A DNA stretch of 64,000 nucleotides from Kangiella sp. HZ709. GTDB taxonomy: Bacteria; Pseudomonadota; Gammaproteobacteria; Enterobacterales; Kangiellaceae. Positions within the stretch are counted from its first letter, which is position 1. Every line of letters begins with the position of its first letter. Under the pieces are notes generated by a model. That model did not search any database. It worked only from the letters and a program-made list of their open reading frames with translations, and had not been told where the DNA came from. The position numbers and the translations under genes are program-made. This document shows, in pieces, positions 17,924-28,144 of this stretch. The DNA is taken from NCBI RefSeq assembly GCF_009674675.1, contig NZ_WKJC01000002.1, forward strand, positions 434,001-498,000, written 5' to 3'.

Positions 17924-19765
17924 ATGAGCGATAACTCTTATCCAATTTTGCAAACTATTGACTCTCCAATTCAACTTAGAGAACTGGAGAAAGATCAGTT
18001 ATTGCTTTTAGCCGACGAGTTACGTCAATACTTGATTGATACTATCAGCGGTTGCGGAGGTCATTTCGCTGCCGGTTTAGGTACGGTAGAGTTAACTGTC
18101 GCTTTACACTATATCTTTAATACCCCGGACGACAGAATCGTTTGGGACGTTGGCCATCAGGCTTATCCGCACAAAGTACTTACTGGACGTCGCGATCAAT
18201 TAGCAACCATCCGCCAAACTGATGGTTTACACCCTTTCCCTGTAAGAACTGAATCCGAATACGATACTTTTGCTGTTGGCCACTCCAGCACCTCCATTAG
18301 TGCAGCTCTAGGCATGGCCATGGCCGCTAAACAAAAAGACGAAGAACGTCATTGTGTTGCAGTCATTGGTGATGGAGCCTTAACGGGCGGCATGGCATTT
18401 GAAGCCATGAATCACGCTGCAGACACTGACACCAACATGTTGGTGGTTCTGAATGATAATGAAATGTCTATTTCAGAAAACGTTGGGGCCTTAAATAAAT
18501 ACTTAGCAAAATTATTGGCTGGGCGTTTTTATCAACGTGTCCGAGAAACCGGTAAAAAAGCGTTGCATGGCATGAAGCCATTATCTGACTTTGTGGGACG
18601 TGCTGAAGAGCATATGCGCGGTATGCTACTGCCTGGTACCTTATTTGAAGAGTTAGGTTTTCATTATATTGGTCCTATCGATGGTCATGACTTGCCTACA
18701 CTCTTAAGTACCTTAGAAACCATAAAAACACTTAAAGGCCCTCAGTTTTTACACATTGTTACGCGAAAAGGCAAAGGCTACGAGCCGGCAGAAAATGATC
18801 CTATTGCTTATCATGGCGTGCCCATTTTTGATCCAAAAGTCACTGACTTGCCTAAAGGGGTAAAACCAAAAACCTATTCCAATATCTTTGGCGATTTCTT
18901 ATGTGATATGGCCGCGCAAGATGAACGCTTAATAGGTATTACGCCAGCAATGCGTGAAGGCTCAGATATGATCCGTTTTTCACGCGAGTTCCCTAATCGA
19001 TATTTTGATGTGGGGATTGCTGAGCAACATGCGGTGACCGTTTCTGCTGGATTAGCGTGCGAAGGGTTAAAACCCGTTTGTGCCATCTACTCAACATTTT
19101 TACAACGTGGATACGATCAATTAATACACGATGTCGCCTTACAAGATCTCGATGTGCTATTCGCCATTGATCGTGCAGGTTTAGTTGGCGGTGATGGCGC
19201 GACGCATAATGGGGCCTTCGACATTAGCTTCTTACGCTGTATCCCGAACATGGTAATAATGGCGCCTAGCGACGAAAACGAATGCCGCCAATGCTTATAT
19301 ACTGGCTATATGTATGCAGGCCCTGCAGCTGTTCGTTACCCTCGAGGAATAGGAACCGGTGTTGTACCTCAAGAAACTTTTACCCCTTTCCCGTTAGGCA
19401 AAGGTGAGATGAAACGTACCGGCGCAAAAGTGGCGATCCTTTCTTTTGGATCTATGTTGCCACTAGCGATGGAAGCGGCGGAAGAAATCGATGCCAGCGT
19501 TGCTGATATGCGTTTTGTAAAACCGCTGGATGAAGCTTTGATAAAAGAGTTAGCAGACTCTCATGATTTATTTATTACTCTAGAAGAGAATGCCATCATG
19601 GGTGGCGCCGGTAGTGCGGTGAATGAATTTATTCTAGAAAATAATATTCAAATTAGAGTGAAAAACTTAGGCTTACCTGATCGCTTTATTGAGCATGGTG
19701 ATACTAAAGATTTATTCGAACGAATTGAACTGACTAAAGCAAAAATCTTACAAGTTACTCAATAA
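17924..19765 (+). CDS. dxs: 1-deoxy-D-xylulose-5-phosphate synthase
   Basis: 613 aa (E. coli 620). DXS condenses pyruvate and glyceraldehyde-3-phosphate using thiamine diphosphate, the entry step of the MEP isoprenoid pathway. The ThDP motif runs from GDGALTGGM to NDNEMSIS, and the transketolase pyrimidine-binding domain contains [11 protein letters not shown] with the catalytic glutamate and [15 protein letters not shown]. It is the third gene after xseB and ispA; its neighbour on the minus strand, thiL, makes the same cofactor. A weak AACTAA/TTAGTT hairpin follows the stop. Confidence 0.98.
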   Translation: MSDNSYPILQTIDSPIQLRELEKDQLLLLADELRQYLIDTISGCGGHFAAGLGTVELTVALHYIFNTPDDRIVWDVGHQAYPHKVLTGRRDQLATIRQTDGLHPFPVRTESEYDTFAVGHSSTSISAALGMAMAAKQKDEERHCVAVIGDGALTGGMAFEAMNHAADTDTNMLVVLNDNEMSISENVGALNKYLAKLLAGRFYQRVRETGKKALHGMKPLSDFVGRAEEHMRGMLLPGTLFEELGFHYIGPIDGHDLPTLLSTLETIKTLKGPQFLHIVTRKGKGYEPAENDPIAYHGVPIFDPKVTDLPKGVKPKTYSNIFGDFLCDMAAQDERLIGITPAMREGSDMIRFSREFPNRYFDVGIAEQHAVTVSAGLACEGLKPVCAIYSTFLQRGYDQLIHDVALQDLDVLFAIDRAGLVGGDGATHNGAFDISFLRCIPNMVIMAPSDENECRQCLYTGYMYAGPAAVRYPRGIGTGVVPQETFTPFPLGKGEMKRTGAKVAILSFGSMLPLAMEAAEEIDASVADMRFVKPLDEALIKELADSHDLFITLEENAIMGGAGSAVNEFILENNIQIRVKNLGLPDRFIEHGDTKDLFERIELTKAKILQVTQ

Positions 19766-19781
19766 ACTAAGCTTGTTTTGA

Positions 19782-20255
19782 TTAGTTGAGAAAGTATAAA
19801 GCTAACTGCAATATCACCGCAGCTAAAGCGCCAGCAATAATATCGTCAATCATAATCCCAAAGCCGCCTTTTACTTTTTTATCTAAAATTTTAATTGGCC
19901 AAGGTTTCATAATGTCAAAAAATCTAAACAATATAAAACCTAACAACAACCAATACCAAGTAACAGGAATGGCTATCATAGCAACTAAAAAGCCACAAAT
20001 TTCATCCCACACTATACCCCCATGATCGTGGACACCTAGCTTTTCAGAGCTAGCTCCACAAATCCATATTCCCAAAACACTAAGTAGCGCTGTCGCTAAT
20101 AAGTAATACTCCAAGCTTAATTGCGATAACAATAACCAAATAGGAATAGCTATCAAGGTTCCCCAAGTTCCAGGAGCTTTGGGCAATAACCCTGAGCCAA
20201 AACCAAAGGCTAAAAAATGTATAGGATCAGTAAGAATGGTTTTATTAAAAGACAT
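19782..20255 (-). CDS. pgpA: Phosphatidylglycerophosphatase A
   Basis: 157 aa. PgpA removes the phosphate of phosphatidylglycerophosphate at the inner membrane to give phosphatidylglycerol. The opening FGFGSGLLPKAPGTWGTL, the central WDEICGF and the later DIMKPWPI and GGFGIMIDDIIAG segments are family motifs (PF04608), embedded in three or four hydrophobic stretches. Length is normal. It starts three bases after the thiL stop, in the usual nusB-thiL-pgpA order. Confidence 0.96.
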   Translation of the reverse strand: MSFNKTILTDPIHFLAFGFGSGLLPKAPGTWGTLIAIPIWLLLSQLSLEYYLLATALLSVLGIWICGASSEKLGVHDHGGIVWDEICGFLVAMIAIPVTWYWLLLGFILFRFFDIMKPWPIKILDKKVKGGFGIMIDDIIAGALAAVILQLALYFLN

Positions 20256-20258
20256 ATA

Positions 20259-21227
20259 TTATTTAGTAGTGAGGAAATGTTGCCAACTCGCTTGGTTGAT
20301 TTCGTAATCATCTTTGTTAAGTAGTACTTTCAGTGAGTTCTTTTCTGCGGTTATCTTGCCAATTCGCGTTACTCTAGTGTTAGTTTTATCTGCGTGCCTA
20401 TGAATTTTATTGCGATAATCTTTATGTGCAGTAAAGCATAATTGATAGTCATCACCACCATTCAAAGCAAATTGACGTGCTTGCTCGATACCTGCAACCT
20501 CAATCAAAGCTTCATCTAATGGCAGAGCTTCGATCATTACTTCTGCCCCTAATTGACTCTGATTCAGAATATGACTCAAATCTGCATATAAGCCGTCTGA
20601 AATATCAATAGCAGCACTGGCAAACTTCGAAAATTTCTTTTTAGCAAAGTGATAAGGGATCTCTGGTCTAACTAGTTTATTCCATAGAGATGATTCAAAT
20701 TCATTTAGATCTTGCCTATGATTTACATCTAAAGCAGTCCTGGCGCTACCTAAAGTACCAGTAATCCAAACATCATCATAAACTTGAGCACCGGATCTTA
20801 ACACCGCTTTATGCTTTGTTACCAAACCAAAGACTTGAATAGAAATACTTAATGGGCCTTGGGTTGTATCGCCACCTATAAGGTTTATAGAAAATTTCTC
20901 TGAAGTATCTTTAAGACTTTGGGAGAATGCTTCAAGCCAAGCCTTATCGTTTTCAGGTAAGGTTATTGCCAGCGTATAAGCTAGAGGATTGGCCCCCATA
21001 GCAAGTAAATCACTAACGTTAACTGCTAACGCTTTGTAAGCTAAATCTCGCGGAGATACATCTGCATAAAAGTGAACACCAGCCACAAGAGTATCGACAC
21101 TAGTGACTAGCTGTTTACTTTTAGGGATTTCTAAAATGGCACAATCATCGCCAATAGCTTTAACAATTGATTCAGAAGCTTTCTGTTCAAAATTAAAATA
21201 TTGCTGGATGATATTAAATTCAGCCAT
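20259..21227 (-). CDS. thiL: Thiamine-monophosphate kinase
   Basis: 322 aa. ThiL phosphorylates thiamine monophosphate to the active cofactor thiamine diphosphate with ATP. DDCAILEIPKSKQLVTSVDTLVAGVHF near the N terminus, GGDTTQGPLS and DISDGLYADLSHIL are conserved metal/ATP segments. The ATG at 21227 is chosen; the in-frame TTG at 21230 adds only one residue. It lies ten bases after nusB and three bases before pgpA in the same transcription unit. Confidence 0.96.
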   Translation of the reverse strand: MAEFNIIQQYFNFEQKASESIVKAIGDDCAILEIPKSKQLVTSVDTLVAGVHFYADVSPRDLAYKALAVNVSDLLAMGANPLAYTLAITLPENDKAWLEAFSQSLKDTSEKFSINLIGGDTTQGPLSISIQVFGLVTKHKAVLRSGAQVYDDVWITGTLGSARTALDVNHRQDLNEFESSLWNKLVRPEIPYHFAKKKFSKFASAAIDISDGLYADLSHILNQSQLGAEVMIEALPLDEALIEVAGIEQARQFALNGGDDYQLCFTAHKDYRNKIHRHADKTNTRVTRIGKITAEKNSLKVLLNKDDYEINQASWQHFLTTK

Positions 21228-21237
21228 CAAAGAATGC

Positions 21238-21660
21238 TTATTCGTGTGGACGTAATACTTTGCTTATTTTATCGAGAACGCCATTTACAAATTTGTGTCC
21301 ATCAGTTGCACCAAAAGTTTTGGCCAATTCAATACCTTCATTGATGACCACTTTCTTAGGAATATCTATTCGCTTCATTAATTCAAAAGCTGATAATCTA
21401 ATAACAGCTCTTTCGATCGGATCTATTTCTTCAATATCTCTTTCTAATGCCGGCGCTAACTTATTATCAATATTTTCTAAATCGGTTAAGACACCCATAA
21501 ACAATTCTTGAAAGTATTCAGTATCTACTTTCTTACTGTTCATAGTGGTTAAATATTGTGCTTCAATCTCATTTAAAGGATTGCCAGACATTTGCCATTG
21601 ATAAATAGCCTGTACAGAATATTCACGAGCTTTGCGTCTCATTGATGGTTTGAAACTCAT
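21238..21660 (-). CDS. nusB: Transcription antitermination factor NusB
   Basis: 140 aa, standard size and all-alpha. NusB pairs with S10 (NusE) to bind boxA RNA and supports antitermination on rRNA operons. RRKAREYSVQAIYQWQMSG at the N terminus and VVINEGIELAKTFGATDGHKFVNGVLDKI at the C terminus are the conserved helices. It follows ribH by 17 bases, as in E. coli, where ribH-nusB is also a unit. Confidence 0.97.
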   Translation of the reverse strand: MSFKPSMRRKAREYSVQAIYQWQMSGNPLNEIEAQYLTTMNSKKVDTEYFQELFMGVLTDLENIDNKLAPALERDIEEIDPIERAVIRLSAFELMKRIDIPKKVVINEGIELAKTFGATDGHKFVNGVLDKISKVLRPHE

Positions 21661-21677
21661 GCTAAAACCTCTTGCCC

Positions 21678-22154
21678 TTAACCTTTTAAAGATTGTTTTA
21701 AATTAATCATTTCGATAGCTGTAGCTGCTGCCTCGCCGCCTTTATTCATTTTACGCGGATTAGCCCGTTCTTCAGCCTGTGCTTCGGTATTTGTTGTTAG
21801 AATACCAAAAATAATCGGTAACTCTTCATCTAAAGAAACGCGCATCAAGCCAGCGCTCGATTCAGTTGAAACAAAGTCGAAGTGCGGCGTATCACCTTTA
21901 ATCACCACACCGATCGCAATTATTGCATCAAATTTACCGGACTTTGCTACTTGCTGTGCAGCTAGCGGAAGTTCATAAGCGCCGGCCACATTAAACAGTT
22001 CAATGGACTCTTGAGGCACTGAAAGCTCAGCAAGTTTTGCCTGAGCACCCTCAATCATCATATGAATCAAAGGCTCATTAAAGCGCGCGTGCACAATAGC
22101 AATGCGGCCAGCTTGATAGTTGATTTCTGAAAAATCGAGTTTAAAGTTGCTCAT
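21678..22154 (-). CDS. ribH: 6,7-dimethyl-8-ribityllumazine synthase
   Basis: 158 aa. Lumazine synthase joins 5-amino-6-ribitylamino-uracil with dihydroxybutanone phosphate, the penultimate step to riboflavin. IAIVHARFNEPL (substrate site), NVAGAYELPLAAQ, GVVIKGDTPHFDFV (with the catalytic histidine) and ILTTNTEAQAEERA are present. It probably assembles into a 60-mer or pentamer. It lies 20 bases downstream of ribB, whose product supplies one of its substrates. Confidence 0.97.
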   Translation of the reverse strand: MSNFKLDFSEINYQAGRIAIVHARFNEPLIHMMIEGAQAKLAELSVPQESIELFNVAGAYELPLAAQQVAKSGKFDAIIAIGVVIKGDTPHFDFVSTESSAGLMRVSLDEELPIIFGILTTNTEAQAEERANPRKMNKGGEAAATAIEMINLKQSLKG

Positions 22155-22174
22155 TCTATTTGCATTCCTAGTTT

Positions 22175-23287
22175 CTATTCCGAAATATTTTCCACAATTT
22201 CTAAACCATAACCAGCTAAACCAGTATATTTGGACCCAGAACTTAACAAACGCATTTTATGGACCCCAAGATCCGCTAAAATCTGCGAGCCTATACCAAC
22301 GGTGCGTTTTTTCTGACGCTGCTGTTCTTGAGACAAAGGCTCTCCCTTGTCTTCCTGTTCAAATTTTCTGATTTTATTTAGTAACTCTTCATTTGATTCT
22401 TTATTTGCTAAAACGACTACAACGCCCTCACCTTCATCAGCAATTCTTTCAATAGCATTCGCCAGCGTCCAATGAGATTTCTTGCCACGCTGAGCTTCTA
22501 ATAAATCACCCAGGTTATTAGCTAAGTGAACTCTAACCAAAGCTGAATCTTGCTGCTTAGGATTGCCTTTAACCAACGCAAAATGAATTTGTTCATCAAT
22601 TGAATCTTTATAAGTATGCAATCTAAAGTCACCATGTTCAGTTGGCCAATGACACTCTGAAACTTTCTCAACTGACTTTTCTTTTGTAGAACGATACTCA
22701 ATTAAATCGGCGATGGTACCAATTTTTAAATCATGCTTTTGCGCAAAAATTTCTAAATCAGCACGACGAGCCATAGTCCCATCTTCATTTAAGATTTCAA
22801 CGATAACTGCAGCGGGTTCAAAGCCTGCCATTCTAGCCAAATCGCAACTAGCTTCAGTATGCCCAGCTCGGTTAAGCACACCACCAGGTTGCGCCATGAT
22901 GGGGAAAATATGACCAGGTTGGACAATATCATTGGGCTTAGCTTTTGGGTTAACTGCCGCAATAATGGTTCTAGCTCTATCAGCCGCAGAGATACCCGTC
23001 GTTACTCCCTCAGCTGCTTCAATTGAAACAGTAAAATTAGTGCTAAACTTAGCGCCATTTTGATTGGACATTAACGGTAAGTTTAATTGTTCGCAACGCG
23101 CTTCGGTCATAGGCATACAGACTAAGCCACGGGCATGACTCACCATAAAGTTAATATCTTCCGGCCTAACTTGAGAAGCTGCCATTACCAGATCGCCTTC
23201 ATTTTCTCGATCTTCATCATCCATTAGGATGACCATTTTTCCGTTACGGATATCTTCAATAATTTCTTCAATCGAATTAAGCTTCAT
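22175..23287 (-). CDS. ribB: 3,4-dihydroxy-2-butanone-4-phosphate synthase with degenerate GTP cyclohydrolase II-like domain
   Basis: 370 aa, two domains. Residues 1-205 are a complete Rib[16 protein letters not shown] near the N terminus, RGLVCMPMT, and [14 protein letters not shown], giving dihydroxybutanone phosphate from ribulose-5-phosphate. Residues 206-370 align with RibA, but the zinc-binding cysteines are missing: the segment starting [10 protein letters not shown], where GTP cyclohydrolase II has three cysteines, contains none. The protein is thus the RibBX type seen in other gammaproteobacteria and not a true bifunctional RibBA. The role of the second domain is not established here. 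A separate ribA should exist elsewhere in the genome. Confidence 0.93.
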   Translation of the reverse strand: MKLNSIEEIIEDIRNGKMVILMDDEDRENEGDLVMAASQVRPEDINFMVSHARGLVCMPMTEARCEQLNLPLMSNQNGAKFSTNFTVSIEAAEGVTTGISAADRARTIIAAVNPKAKPNDIVQPGHIFPIMAQPGGVLNRAGHTEASCDLARMAGFEPAAVIVEILNEDGTMARRADLEIFAQKHDLKIGTIADLIEYRSTKEKSVEKVSECHWPTEHGDFRLHTYKDSIDEQIHFALVKGNPKQQDSALVRVHLANNLGDLLEAQRGKKSHWTLANAIERIADEGEGVVVVLANKESNEELLNKIRKFEQEDKGEPLSQEQQRQKKRTVGIGSQILADLGVHKMRLLSSGSKYTGLAGYGLEIVENISE

Positions 23288-23304
23288 AATATGCCTACTT
23301 TGGC

Positions 23305-23913
23305 TTACGAATTAATCATTAATCGCTCTAAATAACGAGCAACCAAGTCAATTTCTAAATTTATTTTAGTGCCAACCTCATAAGAATCTGCGACAGTTTC
23401 TTGTAAGGTATGCGGAACTAAGTTTAAGTAAAAACAATCATCTTTAAGATTGTTAACGGTCAAGCTAATACCATCCACTGTAATCGAACCTTTAATCGCA
23501 ATGAAACGTAACACAGATTCCGGCGCTTTAATTTGATATTGAATAGAGCGTGCCGCCGGTTCAACATTGATTACTTCACCTATCGCGTCTACATGACCAG
23601 AAACCATATGACCGCCAAAACGAGTTGTTGGTAGCATAGCTTTCTCAAAATTAATCACTTGTCCTACTTTATAATCAGCAAAGCGTGTGACGCGAATCGT
23701 CTCTACTGAAACGTCCGCAGAAAATCCGTCGTCAAATTTTTCTATAACGGTCAAACATACACCATTACAGGCAATACTGTCGCCAAGTTTCACATCAGCC
23801 AAATCTAACTTGCCTGTATCGAAATGGTAAATAGCATCGCCTTGATTTGACCCAGATGTTTTTGGTTCAATAGCTGTGATTTTTCCAGTTGCTTCTATGA
23901 TTCCTGTAAACAT
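23305..23913 (-). CDS. ribE: Riboflavin synthase alpha subunit
   Basis: 202 aa (the enzyme is called ribC in E. coli). It dismutates two lumazine molecules into riboflavin and the ribityl precursor. The two-fold repeated lumazine-binding domain is clear: MFTGIIEATGKI at the start, CNGVCLTV in the first half and GSITVDGISLTVN in the second; GGHMVSGHVD lies at the junction. The start codon overlaps the ribD stop by one base, so the two are translationally coupled. Confidence 0.96.
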   Translation of the reverse strand: MFTGIIEATGKITAIEPKTSGSNQGDAIYHFDTGKLDLADVKLGDSIACNGVCLTVIEKFDDGFSADVSVETIRVTRFADYKVGQVINFEKAMLPTTRFGGHMVSGHVDAIGEVINVEPAARSIQYQIKAPESVLRFIAIKGSITVDGISLTVNNLKDDCFYLNLVPHTLQETVADSYEVGTKINLEIDLVARYLERLMINS

Positions 23914-25010
23914 TATTTTTTTACGCTATAACTTAGTTTTAGATCATCACCAAAGTGACGAACATCTTTTAAATCCACACCTATAGATTGGGACATTTTA
24001 TCGAAAGGCAACTGATAAGCTGACATAGCGCTAGAACCCAAAATTTTTGGAGCCATATAAACCACCAATTCGTCGGCCAATCCTCGCTCTAAAAATGCTG
24101 CTGCTAAGCCAGAACCTGCTTCCACCAAAACTTGATTGATACCTCTATCTGCTAACTGCAGCAACAATTGGTATAAATCAACGTTCCCAAATTCATTAGT
24201 ATCAACAATCTCTTGATTAACGTTCGCTGGATAGTTTTTATTTTGCCAGTTACCCGTTACGAGCCAAACTTCGCCCTGCTGCTGAAAAATTTTTGCATCC
24301 GCATCGAGCAAACCTTGTGAATCAATCACTACTCTGAGGGGTTGTTCAAAATACGATTTATTCAAAAACTTTGTATCACGCACGTTCAAAGACGGATTAT
24401 CATTTATAACTGTGCCAGTACCTGTAATAATTGCGCACGACTCAGCTCTTAACTGTTGAACATCGGCTCTCGCCTGCTCACCTGTAATCCATTGACTCTC
24501 GCCGGAAGCCATCGCAATTTTCCCATCAAGGCTTATTGCACTTTTTATAACAACTCTAGGCAGCCCCAAGGTCATACGATTTATAAATCCAGAGTTCAGT
24601 TGCGTCGCTTCTAATTCCATCAAGCCAGTTTCAACCTGAATACCAGCTTCGATCAATTGTGCGATTCCCTTCCCTGCCACAAGTGGGTTAGGGTCTTGCA
24701 TAGCGCAAATAACTTTTACAATCCCAGCTTTCGCCAAAGCCAAAGCGCAAGGAGGCTTTTTCCCAAAATGTGAGCAAGGCTCTAAGGTTACGTATACGGT
24801 AGCGCCTGTTAAATCTTGCGATGCATTATTGATGGCATTGATTTCAGCATGATCTAAACCTGCTTTTTCATGCCATCCTTCAGAAATAATCTGATCATTC
24901 TTTACAATGACACAGCCCACTCTCGGATTAGCTCTGGTCGTAAACCAACCTTTCTTGGCTAACTCAATGGCTCGCGCCATATATATTGAGTCTTGCTTAG
25001 AGAAATTCAT
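23913..25010 (-). CDS. ribD: Bifunctional diaminohydroxyphosphoribosylaminopyrimidine deaminase/reductase
   Basis: 365 aa. The N-terminal deaminase domain (about 1-145) carries the zinc site HAEINAI and PCSHFGKKPPC; the C-terminal reductase domain begins around 148 with RVVIKSAISLDGKIA and has VEAGSGLAAAFLERGLADEL near the end. Both catalytic halves look intact. It catalyses the second and third steps of riboflavin synthesis. It follows nrdR by 11 bases and overlaps ribE by one base. Confidence 0.97.
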   Translation of the reverse strand: MNFSKQDSIYMARAIELAKKGWFTTRANPRVGCVIVKNDQIISEGWHEKAGLDHAEINAINNASQDLTGATVYVTLEPCSHFGKKPPCALALAKAGIVKVICAMQDPNPLVAGKGIAQLIEAGIQVETGLMELEATQLNSGFINRMTLGLPRVVIKSAISLDGKIAMASGESQWITGEQARADVQQLRAESCAIITGTGTVINDNPSLNVRDTKFLNKSYFEQPLRVVIDSQGLLDADAKIFQQQGEVWLVTGNWQNKNYPANVNQEIVDTNEFGNVDLYQLLLQLADRGINQVLVEAGSGLAAAFLERGLADELVVYMAPKILGSSAMSAYQLPFDKMSQSIGVDLKDVRHFGDDLKLSYSVKK

Positions 25011-25021
25011 TTCGAAACTTA

Positions 25022-25474
25022 CTAGTCGCTCTCTAACTTATCAATTTCTTCGCGGAAAGCTTGCACATCTTTGAAATCACGATAGACCGAGGCAAAACGA
25101 ACATAAGCCACTTTATCCAAACCACGTAATGCAGCCATAACTTGCTCACCCACTACTTTGGCTGAAACTTCGCGTTCACCGGTTGCGCGTAAAAAAGATA
25201 AAATCTTACTTACCGCCGCCTCTAACGCCTCGACACTTACAGGGCGCTTTTCTACGGCTTTTGTTAAACCTGAACGCAACTTATCTTCATTAAAGGGTTC
25301 ACGAGTACCATCAGACTTTACTACTTTAGGCATAACCAATTCCGCAGCCTCAAACGTCGTATAACGCTCCTGGCAAGACAAACACTCACGACGACGGCGA
25401 ACTTGAGAACCGTCAGCTACTAACCGCGAGTCGATAACCTTAGTATCGGTGTTTGAACAAAATGGACAATGCAT
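25022..25474 (-). CDS. nrdR: Transcriptional repressor NrdR
   Basis: 150 aa, standard. NrdR senses ATP/dATP through its ATP-cone and represses ribonucleotide reductase genes. The zinc ribbon has CPFC at residues 3-6 and CLSC with REC upstream; [17 protein letters not shown] is a hallmark, followed by the ATP-cone starting about residue 50. No reductase genes are in this window. Its place before ribD is conserved in many gammaproteobacteria and does not suggest that it controls the rib genes. Confidence 0.97.
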   Translation of the reverse strand: MHCPFCSNTDTKVIDSRLVADGSQVRRRRECLSCQERYTTFEAAELVMPKVVKSDGTREPFNEDKLRSGLTKAVEKRPVSVEALEAAVSKILSFLRATGEREVSAKVVGEQVMAALRGLDKVAYVRFASVYRDFKDVQAFREEIDKLESD

Positions 25475-25497
25475 ACTGGTTCCTAAGTTTTCTTATC

Positions 25498-26748
25498 TTA
25501 CTTATACACTGGAAAACGCGCCGTTAATTCGAGCGCCTTTGCTTTCACCGAACTAATGACTTCTTGGTTTTCTATATCATCTAGAATGTCGCATATCCAA
25601 CCAGCTAACTCTTTTGACTCAGTTTCTTTAAAGCCTCGAGTAGTCATAGCTGGTGTACCCATACGTAAACCTGAGGTTACAAACGGTGAACGAGGCTCAT
25701 TCGGTACTGTATTTTTATTCACTGTAATATTAGCTGCGCCCAACGCTGCCTCAGCGTCTTTACCGGTAATATCTTTATCAATTAAATCAATCAAGAATAA
25801 ATGGTTATCCGTGCCGCCTGACACGATTTTATAGCCTCTAGCCATTAAGACTTCGGTCATCGCTTTAGCATTAGCCTTAACCTGAACTTGCATCTGCTTA
25901 AACTCATCGCTTAAAGCTTCTTTAAAGGCTACCGCTTTAGCTGCGATTATGTGCATCAATGGGCCGCCTTGACCACCAGGAAATACAGCTGAATTGAGTT
26001 TCTTTTCTAAATCAGGGTTAGATTTAGCTAGAATAATCCCGCCGCGAGGACCTGCTAAAGTTTTGTGAGTAGTTGAAGTTACTACATCAGCATAAGGTAC
26101 CGGGTTGGGGTATTCACCTGCGGCAATCAAACCCGATACATGCGCCATATCTACAAATAGATAAGCGCCAATTTTATCCGCAATTTCTCTGAACTTCGAC
26201 CAATCAACTACTCGTGAATAAGCTGAGAAACCTGCGATGATCATTTTAGGCTTATGCTCTAACGCTAAAGCTTCAACATTATCCATGTCGATATAACCAT
26301 TCTCATCGACACCATACTCAACTGAATTATAAATCTTGCCAGAAAAGTTTACTTTAGAGCCATGCGTTAAATGACCACCATCTGACAAACTCATTCCCAA
26401 TACGGTATCACCGGGTTGCAATAAAGCCATGTAGACAGCACTGTTAGCTTGCGAACCTGAGTGAGGCTGTACGTTTGCATAATCTGCGCCAAACAATTCT
26501 TTGAGTCTTTCAATGGCCAACTTTTCAGCAACATCAACATACTCACAGCCGCCATAATAACGCTTATCAGGATAACCTTCAGCGTACTTGTTAGTCAGGA
26601 CTGATCCTTGAGCTTGCATAACACGCATACTGGTGTAATTTTCAGATGCAATCAGTTCAATATGCTCTTCTTGACGCTTTTGCTCAGCTTCCATAGAAGC
26701 CATTAATTCAGGATCGAAGTCTTTCAGGGAAGTAGTATTGCCTAACAT
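25498..26748 (-). CDS. glyA: Serine hydroxymethyltransferase
   Basis: 416 aa. GlyA interconverts serine and glycine with tetrahydrofolate and pyridoxal phosphate, the main one-carbon source. The PLP lysine lies in [25 protein letters not shown] and [12 protein letters not shown] are conserved substrate and cofactor segments. Length equals E. coli (417). It lies 23 bases before nrdR on the same strand, so nrdR and the rib genes may be read from the glyA promoter; no terminator is visible between them. Confidence 0.98.
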   Translation of the reverse strand: MLGNTTSLKDFDPELMASMEAEQKRQEEHIELIASENYTSMRVMQAQGSVLTNKYAEGYPDKRYYGGCEYVDVAEKLAIERLKELFGADYANVQPHSGSQANSAVYMALLQPGDTVLGMSLSDGGHLTHGSKVNFSGKIYNSVEYGVDENGYIDMDNVEALALEHKPKMIIAGFSAYSRVVDWSKFREIADKIGAYLFVDMAHVSGLIAAGEYPNPVPYADVVTSTTHKTLAGPRGGIILAKSNPDLEKKLNSAVFPGGQGGPLMHIIAAKAVAFKEALSDEFKQMQVQVKANAKAMTEVLMARGYKIVSGGTDNHLFLIDLIDKDITGKDAEAALGAANITVNKNTVPNEPRSPFVTSGLRMGTPAMTTRGFKETESKELAGWICDILDDIENQEVISSVKAKALELTARFPVYK

Positions 26749-26850
26749 TAGCCAACCTCAAATAATGTTAAATAAGTTCTAAGGAAAGTGATGCCATTTT
26801 AACCGATAAGCTAAAAAAATGCGTCAATTATTATTAATTAAACTACCTTA

Positions 26851-27459
26851 CTAAAACCACCCAAGATTATTGTCTAATTCTCTTCGACATTGCTTATATT
26901 GGCTAGCAAAAGTTAACGAGCGCTTTCCGACTTTTTCCGCAACTTTTTTTAACCAACCCTTAGCTAGGTAAGTTTTACGTTGATAGCCGCCCCACCCTTC
27001 ATGGTAAGCAAAATATTGTTCCTTCGCATCCCATTTAGAAATACCCAGCTTACGATGACTAGTTGCCGTGTACCAGCCAATGAAGTCTATCGCATCATCA
27101 AAATCATCCCGGTCAGCTCCTGAATTACTGGTCGCTTTAATGTAAGTATCCCAAGTAGTATCTAAAGCCTGTGCAAAACCATAAGCCGTGGAAGGTCTCG
27201 GCCCAGGAATAAAGCCCAAATACCACTTACGAGGCGGTTTGCTATTATGAATGAACTTCGACTCTTGATGCATGATTGCCAACTGGACATGAATAGGTGT
27301 TCCCCACTTCTTCTGAGATTCAAGTGCAGCCTCATACCAATCCTCATCCGTCAAAACACTGCATAAATTATCAACATTATCTGGTTTAAAAGTTAAGCAG
27401 CCACCTAAAATAAAAGTGGTGGATATAATTGTCAAAATTTTTAACGTTTTAGAAAACAA
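26851..27459 (-). CDS. SLT-type lytic transglycosylase-like lipoprotein
   Basis: 202 aa. A lipoprotein signal (MFSKTLKILTIISTTF then ILGGC, lipidated Cys about residue 21) targets it to a membrane. The SLT-like core is seen in IMHQESKF (catalytic glutamate likely), AYGFAQALDTTWDTY and YFAYHEGWGGY, matching the soluble lytic transglycosylase pattern of ESxF, GxxQ and a terminal Y-x-G segment. It would cleave peptidoglycan glycan strands. The family placement is by motif only. It is divergent from the receiver-like gene and separated from glyA by about 100 bases. Confidence 0.8.
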   Translation of the reverse strand: MFSKTLKILTIISTTFILGGCLTFKPDNVDNLCSVLTDEDWYEAALESQKKWGTPIHVQLAIMHQESKFIHNSKPPRKWYLGFIPGPRPSTAYGFAQALDTTWDTYIKATSNSGADRDDFDDAIDFIGWYTATSHRKLGISKWDAKEQYFAYHEGWGGYQRKTYLAKGWLKKVAEKVGKRSLTFASQYKQCRRELDNNLGWF

Positions 27460-27578
27460 AGTTGTAATGCCTCACATTTTTAAAATATAGTTAGCAAAAT
27501 TTTAACTAATTTTTCATTCACACTTAAATAACAATGTTAAAGTATACTAATGTTTTAATCAGTAACCTACTGTATTAG

Positions 27579-28130
27579 ATGAAAAAATTATTAATGCTAG
27601 ATGATGATAAAGGCCATCTAGCAAAACTTATCAAAGAATTAGAACTCGCTGGCTGCGTCGTAGAGTACGTTAAAACTAGTCAAGACGCTGATGCATTCAT
27701 TAATGCTGAGAAGCAAAAGTTGGGTTTAGTACTCGTCTCATTGAACAATGCCTTAGGCTACCCCGCTGTTCGTAAAATTGTCCGCTCTGCAGGAAAGCAA
27801 ACTCAACTATGTATATACTCTGATAGCGATAGCGTCACCCTACGCGAATGGGTATATAAACAAGATATAAATAGTTTCTTTACAGCGCCGCATCAACAAT
27901 CCGATCTTATAAACTTTTGTAAAAAAATAATCTTAAAAAAGAATATTCACTTCAACCATAAACAACTGGTTGAGCTTGCTAAAACACTCTCTAAATATAC
28001 TGAAAAGGCACATAACCTTGTACAAGAGCACGCAGCTAATTCTAATTCCATTCAAGAGCTACAACACAAATTAGCACGCTCTTTAACTAATTATGAGCAT
28101 CAAAAGAATTTTCTGACCGAAGTTCAGTAA
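27579..28130 (+). CDS. Degenerate response-regulator receiver-like protein
   Basis: 183 aa. Residues 1-115 look like a CheY-type receiver: beta-1 is followed by the acidic triplet Asp8-Asp9-Asp10, and the beta-4 Ser81 is kept. The position of the phosphorylated aspartate is Ser54 (LVLVSLN), and the beta-5 lysine before proline is Ala103 (TAPH). Residues 130-183 are predicted helical and may form a coiled coil. It has no DNA-binding domain and no neighbouring histidine kinase. It is probably a phosphorylation-independent pseudo-receiver acting through protein contacts, but the target is unknown. A TATACT hexamer at about 27552 is a weak promoter candidate. Confidence 0.6.
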   Translation: MKKLLMLDDDKGHLAKLIKELELAGCVVEYVKTSQDADAFINAEKQKLGLVLVSLNNALGYPAVRKIVRSAGKQTQLCIYSDSDSVTLREWVYKQDINSFFTAPHQQSDLINFCKKIILKKNIHFNHKQLVELAKTLSKYTEKAHNLVQEHAANSNSIQELQHKLARSLTNYEHQKNFLTEVQ

Positions 28131-28144
28131 CTTAATTTACCTAT

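Noticed and set aside
22175-23287. Bifunctional RibBA
   Set aside because: The GTP cyclohydrolase II-like half lacks its zinc cysteines, so only RibB activity is claimed.
22155-25021. FMN riboswitch for the rib genes
   Set aside because: The gaps between nrdR, ribD, ribE, ribB and ribH are at most 20 bases, too short for the element, and none precedes ribB.
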